Shown here one piece after another: positions 7,396-14,733 of a stretch of DNA of 36,789 nucleotides. The position numbers were made by a program, and so were the translations under genes. Position 1 is the first letter of the stretch. Every line of letters starts with the position of its first letter. Source of the stretch: JBNKDD01 sp050288085 (GTDB lineage Bacteria > Chloroflexota > Anaerolineae > Aggregatilineales > UBA3940). The notes beneath the pieces were generated by a model. The model was not told where the DNA came from. It saw only the letters and a program-made list of their open reading frames with translations, and ran no database searches. Where the stretch lies: assembly GCA_050288085.1 (NCBI GenBank), contig JBNKDD010000019.1, forward strand, positions 1 to 36,789. Reading direction: 5' to 3'.

Positions 7396-8589
7396 TCAGT
7401 CATCCTCCGGTAGGAACTGCACAAAAACCTGGTTGCTGATCAGGTAAGCTCGCTCGGTCAGCCGGATCGACCGCTGATCGGAGGTGAGCAGGCCGAGTTT
7501 CTCCAGCCGGGTGATCGTCTCTCCGAACACCTCGTCGATCTCCCGCCCAAATCGTCGGGCGAAATCCGCTTTCTGCACCCCTTCCCGCACCAGTCGCAGT
7601 TGTAAGATCACCGTCTCCGCCATCTCCCAATCAGGCGTGGTTGGCTGGAAATCATCCATAGCAGGTGAACAAGGGAATGGTCCCTCTCCCTCTGCCTGAT
7701 CGATGCGGGCTATATATTTCGACACAGGCTTGACATTCCAATATCGGATGCCGTTCGCAGCCCCATGCGCCCCCGCCCCGAATCCGAGGAAGGGCCGGTT
7801 GATCCAGTACTGCCGGTTGTGCTGGCAGGTGAAACCGGGCCTGGCCCAATTTGCGATCTCGTACTGCTCGAACCCGGCACCGGCTAATCGTTTGCGGGCG
7901 TCGTCATACATATCAGCCGCCAGATCATCATCCGGGGCGGGGATTTTCCCGTGCTTGACCCAATGGGCCAGCGCGGTTTTCGATTCTATCGACAGGCTGT
8001 AAAGCGATATGTGATCGGGATTCCAGGACAGGATCGTGTCTAGAGTCTTCTGCCACGATTGGCGCGATTGGTGCGGCGCACCGTAGATCAGGTCTACGCT
8101 GATGTTATCGAACCCAACCTGGCGTGCCAGTTGAAAAGCCCTGAATGCCTGTTCCGTTGTGTGTTTACGACCGAACAGCTCCAATTCAGCCGCCTGTGCA
8201 CTTTGCACCCCGATGCTGAGTCGGTTCACTCCCGCCTCGCGCCAGGCTGCTAATTGCGGTTCTGTTACAGATTCGGGGTTTGCCTCAAGGGTGATCTCGG
8301 CCTGCGGGATCAGATTGAACTGGCTCCGGCACGCTTCGATGATCGCTTCGATCTGTGCCGGGTCAAGCATCGAGGGTGTCCCCCCACCCAGATAAAGAGT
8401 GTGAGCCGCTGCCATCTGATCGGGGGCCTGCCGTGCAACCCATTCGATTTCCCGGCGCAATGCTTCTAAGTAGGGGGCGATTAATCGTTCTAATCCCACG
8501 TAGATATTAAAAGCGCAGTAGGTGCACTTAGCTTCACAGAAGGGGATATGGATATATAGGCTGAAAGACTCTGTTAGGTCGATGTTCAT
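7396..8589 (-). CDS. hemW: HemW-type radical SAM protein (heme chaperone, coproporphyrinogen oxidase-like)
   Basis: Radical SAM protein of 397 residues. The [4Fe-4S] cluster motif CX3CX2C uses C18, C22 and C25 in IPFCEAKCTYCAF. GGGTPS binds SAM, and RLSIGVQS and NISVDLIYGAPHQ follow in family order. Length and the cysteine layout match HemW, which binds and delivers heme, rather than HemN, the oxygen-independent coproporphyrinogen III dehydrogenase, which carries a longer N-terminus and an extra cysteine. The ATG at 8589 has GAGG 5 bases upstream. It is divergent from the Ser/Thr kinase across 127 bases. Confidence 0.9.
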   Translation of the reverse strand: MNIDLTESFSLYIHIPFCEAKCTYCAFNIYVGLERLIAPYLEALRREIEWVARQAPDQMAAAHTLYLGGGTPSMLDPAQIEAIIEACRSQFNLIPQAEITLEANPESVTEPQLAAWREAGVNRLSIGVQSAQAAELELFGRKHTTEQAFRAFQLARQVGFDNISVDLIYGAPHQSRQSWQKTLDTILSWNPDHISLYSLSIESKTALAHWVKHGKIPAPDDDLAADMYDDARKRLAGAGFEQYEIANWARPGFTCQHNRQYWINRPFLGFGAGAHGAANGIRYWNVKPVSKYIARIDQAEGEGPFPCSPAMDDFQPTTPDWEMAETVILQLRLVREGVQKADFARRFGREIDEVFGETITRLEKLGLLTSDQRSIRLTERAYLISNQVFVQFLPEDD

Positions 8590-8636
8590 ATGTACCTCAG
8601 TTCCATATCATATATAATAGATTTGAACAGGCGTCT

Positions 8637-8665
8637 TTGCGTGATCACCCTGGTGAAACTATAAT
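8637..8665 (+). promoter_or_regulatory. Candidate sigma70-type promoter for the kinase cluster
   Basis: TTGCGT (8637-8642), 17-base spacer, perfect TATAAT (8660-8665). Transcription would start near 8672, giving a leader of about 45 bases before the kinase ATG at 8717. The -35 match is only partial. Confidence 0.5.
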
Positions 8666-8716
8666 GACATCCATCAGGGATTTTTTGTAGATTATTTTTG
8701 AATCATCGGGTGAAAT

Positions 8717-10657
8717 ATGTCTGACCCAAAAGACACACGGCAAATTGAACTAAATGATGTACCTGACGGCTCACTGCAACCTGGACAGGTGTTACAGGGT
8801 CGCTATCGTGTTCTGGGCATTATTGGTATGGGAGGGATGGGCGCTGTTTATCAGGCCCGCGACCTGAACTTTCCCAATGTGGTCAGGTTGTGTGCCATCA
8901 AGGAGATGATCAATCTCGCTCAGGATCAACAAATCCGCGAGCAGATGATGAGCCAGTTTATCCGCGAAGCGGAAGTACTGGCAACGGTTGATCATCCCGC
9001 TATTCCCAAAATCTATGATTTCTTCAGTTTTGGCGACCGCTCTTATCTGGTGATGGAGTTTATCCAGGGACGCGACCTGGAAACTATTCTCAACAGCACC
9101 GATAAGCTGATGCCGGTTGAACAGGTACGTGAATGGAGCATCGACATCTGCGATGTGTTGACCTATCTGCATAATAATGAACCGCCGATTATCTTCCGGG
9201 ATATGAAACCCAGCAATGTGATGATCGATGCCCGGCGGGCGGTTCGCCTGATCGATTTCGGGATCGCCAAAAACTTCGAGATAGGAAAGCCCGGCACCAT
9301 GATCGGCACTGAAGGTTACTCACCGCCGGAACAATACCGGGGGAATGCTACCCTGTTAGCCGATATTTATGCGCTAGGGGCAACAATCCATCACCTGCTC
9401 ACCCGGCGTGATCCGCGCTTGGAGCCGCCGTTCTCTTTCGATCAGAAACCGATCCAGGCTTACAACCCGAATGTTCCCGATGAATTTTCGGCGGTTGTTA
9501 TGAAAGCCCTGTCTTACGACCCAACAGACCGGTATCAAACCGCTGAAGAGATGAAACAGGCTTTGATCGCTATTGACCAGCAATCTGCTGCAGGGGGCCA
9601 TGTCGATGTTGAGCCAGCGGCACAGGTTTCGGGACGCCACGCCCCCCAGCAGATGATGGATGAGAGCGAGCTTGCACCATCACTTGCTCCGGATATCGTT
9701 CCGATCTGGTCATTCAAGGTTGAAGATGCAGTACGCTCCACACCGGTAATTTACAACAACGTTGTTTACGTTGGATCGTATGACAATAATCTGTGGGCGC
9801 TTGATGCTAAAGAAGGCAGCCTGATGTGGAAATTCCCGACCGGGGGAGGAATTGGTTCCTCACCTTATTATGATAGTGGAATCATCTACATTGGCTCAAG
9901 CGATAAAAACCTGTATGCCATTGATGTCCGCTCACAGAGGGAAAAGTGGCAGTTCAGGGCGGGTGACCGGATCTTTACCACCCCACGAGTCGCTTCTGGT
10001 GTCGTGTTCTTCGGTTCGGATGATGGGAATCTCTACGCCGTCAAACCGATGTCCTCCAGTAAGGCCCGTATATTATGGACTTACGACGCTGAGGCCCCGA
10101 TCCGCTCATCACCGGCTGTTGATAATGACTACATCTTCTTTGGTACGGATGCCGGAGATTGTTTCGCTCTGGACATGGAAGGGAATGTGGCCTGGCGATT
10201 CCAGACCCGCCGGAGGATGATGTCATCCCCCCTTGTGAAAGATAATATCGTTTATATCGGGTCCGATGACTGGTATATGTATGGCCTGGATTTCGAGCAT
10301 GGCTACCCAATCTGGCGGACGCGCACTGCCGGGGCGATCATTTCATCCCCCGCTTTTGGGGATGGCAAGGTGTTCTTCGGTTCAGCCGATGGTTCTGTCT
10401 ATGCGCTTGATGCGCTAACCGGGCGGCGTATTTGGAAATATGATGTGGGCGCTAAGGTCACATCATCACCCTGCCTTTCGCAGGAATCACTTTATATAGG
10501 GGCAGTTGACGGGGCATTATACTGTTTGCATGCCCGTACTGGGGACTTGATGTGGCGTTTCCAGAGTGAAGGTCCTATCCTGTCGTCACCACAAGTTTTC
10601 GACAACATTGTTTACATTGGGTCTGATGATCAGTACATTTATGCCTTACAGGCATAA
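8717..10657 (+). CDS. Ser/Thr protein kinase with C-terminal eight-repeat PQQ beta-propeller
   Basis: Hanks-type kinase domain at about 29-287: glycine loop GMGGMGAVY (37-45), catalytic Lys in AIKE (K62), catalytic loop FRDMKPSN (D162, with the usual His of HRD replaced by Phe but the Arg kept), DFG at 180-182 and SPPEQY in place of APE. After a ~40-residue linker, residues ~328-646 contain eight repeats of the PQQ/YWTD-like pattern (W...SSP...YIGS.D..LYALD), enough for a closed eight-bladed propeller. No transmembrane helix separates the halves, so unlike PASTA or PknD kinases this one looks entirely cytoplasmic. The propeller may bind a ligand or partner. It is first in a six-gene rightward cluster with its likely phosphatase (82 bases downstream) and an FHA protein. 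Confidence 0.93.
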   Translation: MSDPKDTRQIELNDVPDGSLQPGQVLQGRYRVLGIIGMGGMGAVYQARDLNFPNVVRLCAIKEMINLAQDQQIREQMMSQFIREAEVLATVDHPAIPKIYDFFSFGDRSYLVMEFIQGRDLETILNSTDKLMPVEQVREWSIDICDVLTYLHNNEPPIIFRDMKPSNVMIDARRAVRLIDFGIAKNFEIGKPGTMIGTEGYSPPEQYRGNATLLADIYALGATIHHLLTRRDPRLEPPFSFDQKPIQAYNPNVPDEFSAVVMKALSYDPTDRYQTAEEMKQALIAIDQQSAAGGHVDVEPAAQVSGRHAPQQMMDESELAPSLAPDIVPIWSFKVEDAVRSTPVIYNNVVYVGSYDNNLWALDAKEGSLMWKFPTGGGIGSSPYYDSGIIYIGSSDKNLYAIDVRSQREKWQFRAGDRIFTTPRVASGVVFFGSDDGNLYAVKPMSSSKARILWTYDAEAPIRSSPAVDNDYIFFGTDAGDCFALDMEGNVAWRFQTRRRMMSSPLVKDNIVYIGSDDWYMYGLDFEHGYPIWRTRTAGAIISSPAFGDGKVFFGSADGSVYALDALTGRRIWKYDVGAKVTSSPCLSQESLYIGAVDGALYCLHARTGDLMWRFQSEGPILSSPQVFDNIVYIGSDDQYIYALQA

Positions 10658-10739
10658 TGAGCTGACTGAAAAACTGAAAGGAGGAGGCGCACAGTCCTCC
10701 ACCATTTAATACAACCGGTGGCTTTCTGCGCTGAGGATT

Positions 10740-11678
10740 ATGAAACTATTTCGCCGCTTTTTTGGCTCGGAAACGTCTAAACAACCCGAACAACAGCAGC
10801 CTTCCTATCAACAACCTGACCTTGAGCTCCCCCCGGAAGAGCCGATAGCTGCTGTGCCCCTCCAGACTCGCCCCCTGCCCCCCCCGGAAGAGTTTACCAG
10901 TTCAAAAAGGCGGATACGCTACGGGCAGGCAAGTGATGTCGGGCAGGCACGCTCCAATAATCAGGACGCGTTATTAACCTTTTTGGCCCATGCAGAAGCG
11001 GCCAATAACCCACCGGTTCTGGGATTTTTCCTGGTAGCCGATGGGATGGGCGGTCATACGGACGGCGAGATTGCCAGTGCCGTTACGGTGCAGACTTTAG
11101 CCTATCACATTATTGAAGGGGTGGTTTTACCCCAGCTTGAAGGCCAACAGCCCAATGCCGGGCAAAAGACAATCCCGGAAGTGCTGGCAGATGCTATGAC
11201 TGCCGCTAATGATGCTGTTCAAATCCAGGTTCCGAATGGGGGAACGACCGCAACCTGTGTGGTGGTCCGGGGTGACCTGGGTTATATCGCTCACGTAGGC
11301 GACAGCCGGGCTTACCTGATCGTAAACGGGCAAATGGAACTGGTCACTCGTGATCACTCCCTGGTACGGCGCTTGCAAGAACTCGGCCAACTCACAGCAG
11401 ATGAAGCCGAAACTCACCCGCAGCGCAATGTTTTGTACCGTGCGATTGGTCAGGGGGAGGCCCTGGAAGTTGATGCGGCTACCCGCCGCCTTCCACCTTC
11501 CTCCCGGCTGTTAATTTGCAGCGATGGATTGTGGGGCGTTGTGGACGCGGACCGGCTGCTGGAAATAATCCTGAACCAACCTGATCCCCAACAGGCTTGC
11601 GACCGGATGATTGAAGAAGCCAACGCTAACGGCGGGCCGGATAATATTACGGTGATCCTGGTTCAAATGCCGGATTAA
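10740..11678 (+). CDS. PP2C-family protein Ser/Thr phosphatase
   Basis: Metal-dependent phosphatase of 312 residues. After a ~60-residue Gln/Pro-rich N-terminal extension, the PP2C domain shows RSNNQD (D76), ADGMGGH (D101 and G102 for the metal pair), GDSRAYLI (~187-194), TRDHS, CSDGLWG (D262) and GPDNITVIL (D301), all conserved metal ligands. It lacks membrane segments. It would reverse phosphorylation by the upstream kinase. The Gln/Pro-rich tail is unusual and could be a flexible docking segment or a phospho-target. ATG 10740 is preceded by GAGG. The gap before it holds a perfect but apparently unused Shine-Dalgarno-like sequence. Confidence 0.95.
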   Translation: MKLFRRFFGSETSKQPEQQQPSYQQPDLELPPEEPIAAVPLQTRPLPPPEEFTSSKRRIRYGQASDVGQARSNNQDALLTFLAHAEAANNPPVLGFFLVADGMGGHTDGEIASAVTVQTLAYHIIEGVVLPQLEGQQPNAGQKTIPEVLADAMTAANDAVQIQVPNGGTTATCVVVRGDLGYIAHVGDSRAYLIVNGQMELVTRDHSLVRRLQELGQLTADEAETHPQRNVLYRAIGQGEALEVDAATRRLPPSSRLLICSDGLWGVVDADRLLEIILNQPDPQQACDRMIEEANANGGPDNITVILVQMPD

Positions 11679-11732
11679 TATGGGCCTGGGCAGAAAAGTT
11701 AACTCGCCGGTCGATATGCCGAACTGATAACA

Positions 11733-13205
11733 ATGGATTACATTCAAGACTTTTACGCGATCCTCGGTCTGCCGGAAACGGCAACTGAGCAAGATATTCG
11801 CCAGGCTTACCGGTTGGCGGCTCTGCGTTTCCACCCTGATGTGAATAATACTCCCGGTATTGCTTCAGTGTTTCAGGAGATTAATGAAGCCCACGACGTT
11901 TTATCGAACGCGTTAAAGCGCCGACATTACGACGAGCAAAGAGCCGTACTGTTAGCACATCACTCCCCTGCCCTTGAAATCGCCGTCATCCTGAGCCGCT
12001 ATCACCTCCGGCGCATAGACGATATGCAAATCGTTTATGCCTTGCTCAATATTCAACCGAGAACGAGCGGCTTCTCACCCAGCGACGTACCGATCAACCT
12101 GTGTATTGTCGTGGATCGCAGCAAGTCGATGACGGGGGCTCGCCTTCAGAGTGTCAAAACAGCGCTCTATCAGGTCATTGATGATTGCACCCCTGATGAT
12201 GTGATCTCCATTGTGACCTTCAGCGATCGGGCCGAAGTGATCGTCCCGGCAACCAGGGTAGCCGATACCCACCGTATTAAATCCGAAATAGGTGTCATCT
12301 GGGCTGATGGGGCAACCGAGATCTTGCAGGGCTTACAGCTTGGATTGAGTGAGCTTGAAAAGTATCAAGACGATGTTCACATCAATCACATGGTGCTGAT
12401 CACCGATGGGCATACTTACGGAGACGAAGAAGAATGTCTGGCCCTTGCCGGTAGAGCCAAACAGAAAGGGATTGGTATTAGCGGGGTCGGCATCGGCCAG
12501 GAGTGGAACGACGATTTTCTGGATGCATTGGCATCGCAAACCGGCGGGTCTTCGACCTATATTGAATCGCCCCAATCCCTGGCTATGTTTATGCAAAATC
12601 GAGTCAGGAGCCTTTCAACGGCTTATGCGGAGCGGCTGCGACTGACTCTCATACCGCCCCCCGGTGTTCAACTTGACTCGGTGATGCGGCTTTCCCCTGA
12701 TCCGCTGGATGTGCCGGTTCACACACAACCGATCTCCCTCGGCTCAGTCGAGGGGCAGACCGGCATGACACTGATGGCTGAGTATCATGTCAATACCGGT
12801 GTTCAACTGGGCGAGGTCTTCATCGGGCGGGTTGATCTGAGCGGCGAGGTTCTGGGCCTCGACAGGGCCCGGCCTGAGCGAATTATCCGCGACCTGGTGG
12901 TGACGGTGTCAGATGAGCAGGTTATCGAGAATCCACCAGCCGAAATATTAGATGCTCTCAACAAACTGAGGTTTTACCGTGTGCAGAACAATGCACGCAA
13001 CTCAATTGAGAATGGACAGGTGACAAAAGCCACGACCAGCCTTGAGCATTTAGCCACCCGATTGTTTGAGGTCGGTGAAGATGAGTTGGGGCAGGCGGCA
13101 TTATCTGAAGCCAAACGGGTAGCCCGCGTTCATTCTATTTCCGATGAGGGTAGCAAACGGTTAAAATATGGGACACGCGCGTTCTTGTCCCTTTCTGGAG
13201 ATTAA
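11733..13205 (+). CDS. J-domain / von Willebrand factor A fusion protein
   Basis: Of 490 residues, 1-70 form a J-domain: DFYAILGLP, the QAYRLAALRFHPDV helix II/loop with HPD at 34-36, and ending KRRHYDEQR. This should stimulate an Hsp70 (DnaK). Residues ~120-290 are a vWA domain with an intact MIDAS: DRSKS (D128, S130, S132), a Thr in DGATEI (T195) and ITDG (D225). The remaining ~200 residues look like the beta-sandwich and helical region found after vWA in bacterial vWA proteins of the VIT/TerY-like kind. No signal peptide or membrane helix, so cytoplasmic. Only a weak ribosome-binding site precedes the ATG at 11733. The position between phosphatase and FHA genes ties it to phospho-signalling; its substrate is unknown. 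Confidence 0.9.
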   Translation: MDYIQDFYAILGLPETATEQDIRQAYRLAALRFHPDVNNTPGIASVFQEINEAHDVLSNALKRRHYDEQRAVLLAHHSPALEIAVILSRYHLRRIDDMQIVYALLNIQPRTSGFSPSDVPINLCIVVDRSKSMTGARLQSVKTALYQVIDDCTPDDVISIVTFSDRAEVIVPATRVADTHRIKSEIGVIWADGATEILQGLQLGLSELEKYQDDVHINHMVLITDGHTYGDEEECLALAGRAKQKGIGISGVGIGQEWNDDFLDALASQTGGSSTYIESPQSLAMFMQNRVRSLSTAYAERLRLTLIPPPGVQLDSVMRLSPDPLDVPVHTQPISLGSVEGQTGMTLMAEYHVNTGVQLGEVFIGRVDLSGEVLGLDRARPERIIRDLVVTVSDEQVIENPPAEILDALNKLRFYRVQNNARNSIENGQVTKATTSLEHLATRLFEVGEDELGQAALSEAKRVARVHSISDEGSKRLKYGTRAFLSLSGD

Positions 13206-13209
13206 TCGA

Positions 13210-13710
13210 ATGAGTAAGTGCCCGTACTGCGAACATGAGTTGATGGAAGGGGCGTTAATCTGCAGTAACTGTGGGTTAAGTCTGTGGGATGATCCGCGGG
13301 AAACTGTTCTGACCCGCAAACTGGGCGAAGATGCCAACGAATTCAGCATCAAGTCCGGTTGGGGAACCGCTACCTTCCGGGAACGCAATCAGGTTATTTT
13401 GCATATCCGTGATGCATCGGAGCCGATCGTCTTTCGCCCTGGGCAGGAATATCTCATCGGGCGGGAAGATGCAACTAAAGGGATCGTCCCTGACCTCGAT
13501 ATGACGCCTTACGGTGCTCTGGAGCAGGGAGTCTCCCGGATTCATGCGGCGCTGCGGCGTGGTGATGATGTGTTATCTATTGTTGATCTGGATAGTGCAA
13601 ATGGCACTTTCCTCAATGGGCAGCGCCTGGCCTCAAACCAGCCGCGTTTACTGCGCGACGGCGATGAAATCCGGCTGGGTAAATTGGTGATGCATATCTA
13701 TTTCAAATAG
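13210..13710 (+). CDS. Zinc-ribbon / FHA-domain protein
   Basis: This 166-residue protein starts with a two-CXXC zinc ribbon (C4, C7, C18, C21). Residues ~70-165 are an FHA domain with the phosphothreonine-binding set: GRE (G84, R85), SRIH (109-112) and NGTFLNG (131-137). FHA domains read phosphothreonine, so it is the natural reader for the kinase four genes upstream. The ATG at 13210 is preferred to one 14 codons upstream, which would overlap the vWA gene, because GGAG sits 9 bases before it. The gap from the vWA stop is only 4 bases, implying translational coupling. The ~45 residues between ribbon and FHA contain an ETVLTRKL stretch with a threonine that could itself be a kinase target (speculative). 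Confidence 0.93.
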   Translation: MSKCPYCEHELMEGALICSNCGLSLWDDPRETVLTRKLGEDANEFSIKSGWGTATFRERNQVILHIRDASEPIVFRPGQEYLIGREDATKGIVPDLDMTPYGALEQGVSRIHAALRRGDDVLSIVDLDSANGTFLNGQRLASNQPRLLRDGDEIRLGKLVMHIYFK

Positions 13711-13759
13711 ACAAAAGGAGGTTGGCTCACAGCATCAGGCTTGGGCTAATAACAGAGTA

Positions 13760-14002
13760 ATGGCTTATCGAATTCAAGTTCACATTCAGGGGGATGATCC
13801 GGTCGTGCTGGATGTAGAAGACCTCCCTCAGCCAGGTGACCAACTTGTTACGGGGGTAAATCCACAGCGCCGGGATGGAAAACCGATCACCTATTTAAAT
13901 GAAGATGTTAACCATGTTATATTTCCCGTGTGGCGTATCAACTTCATCCAGATTCTTCCCAGTGAGGGGGATGAAGAAATTCCTACCTTTGTGCGTGAGT
14001 AG
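13760..14002 (+). CDS. Small acidic protein of unknown function in signalling cluster
   Basis: An 80-residue protein of no recognised family. It is acidic and rich in beta-forming residues (MAYRIQVHIQGDD, DHVIFP-like core, WRINFIQILP), without cysteines, signal peptide or membrane segment. Its end is 2 bases from the response-regulator ATG, so it is probably translated with it. Reality is supported by compact fit in the cluster, same strand and absence of a competing gene. The ATG at 13760 has only a weak purine-rich upstream (CAGAG). The strong AAGGAGG at about 13716-13722 is too far away. A single small beta-barrel or ubiquitin-like fold is possible but not shown. Confidence 0.65.
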   Translation: MAYRIQVHIQGDDPVVLDVEDLPQPGDQLVTGVNPQRRDGKPITYLNEDVNHVIFPVWRINFIQILPSEGDEEIPTFVRE

Positions 14003-14004
14003 CC

Positions 14005-14733
14005 ATGCAAACGTCTTCTGAACGCCCCTTTGCAAATATGAAAATCCTGGTCGTTGATGACGAACCCCGCATGATCGACTTCATTCGGATGAACCTTGAC
14101 CTGGAAGGATTCCAGGTGTTAGCTGCCCAGAATGGAGCCGAGGCCCTGGACGCGGTTCGAAAATACATCCCTGACCTGATCATCCTTGATGTGATGATGC
14201 CCAAGTTAGATGGCTTTGAGACCCTCCGAATGCTGCGTGAATTCTCCAACGTGCCGGTGATCATGCTGACGGCCAAAGGGGAAGAAGAGGATAAAGTCCG
14301 GGGGCTGGAACTGGGGGCGGATGATTATGTAACCAAGCCTTTCGGGGCGCGTGAGTTGGTCAGCCGGGTAAAAGCTGTGCTCCGGCGGGTCAGCAGCCTG
14401 TCTGAACCGCAAGAATCCGTGCTTGAAATTGATGATCGCCTCAGCGTCGATTTTAACCGGCGCGAGGTGATCGTGGCCGGGGAGCGCATCAAATTACGTC
14501 CAACCGAGTACCGGCTGCTTTATCACCTGATCGAAAATGCTGGTTGGACAGTCCCGCATGAACAACTGCTGGCGAAGGTCTGGGGCTATGAATACCGCGA
14601 TGAAGTGCACTACGTGCGGCTGTACGTCAATTACCTCCGCGAGAAAATCGAAGAAGACCCGGCCAATCCCAAGTACATCCTGACCGAACGTGGGATTGGG
14701 TACCGGTTCGTTGATTTTGACAAAGAGCCCTAG
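14005..14733 (+). CDS. OmpR/PhoB-family response regulator
   Basis: This 242-residue DNA-binding response regulator has a receiver domain at 13-128 with acidic pocket D18/D19, phospho-acceptor D62 in LDVMMP, T89 and K111 in VTKPFG. A winged-helix effector domain occupies about 140-238 (RPTEYRLLYHLIENAG, VHYVRLYVNYLREKIE, TERGIGYRF). The start may be ATG 14005 or, by homology, ATG 14038 (MKILVVDDEP). No histidine kinase gene lies nearby, so it is an orphan; its place at the end of a Ser/Thr kinase cluster suggests input from that kinase or from a distant histidine kinase. Its TAG stop overlaps the stop of the converging gene within the palindrome CTAG at 14730-14733. Confidence 0.95.
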   Translation: MQTSSERPFANMKILVVDDEPRMIDFIRMNLDLEGFQVLAAQNGAEALDAVRKYIPDLIILDVMMPKLDGFETLRMLREFSNVPVIMLTAKGEEEDKVRGLELGADDYVTKPFGARELVSRVKAVLRRVSSLSEPQESVLEIDDRLSVDFNRREVIVAGERIKLRPTEYRLLYHLIENAGWTVPHEQLLAKVWGYEYRDEVHYVRLYVNYLREKIEEDPANPKYILTERGIGYRFVDFDKEP

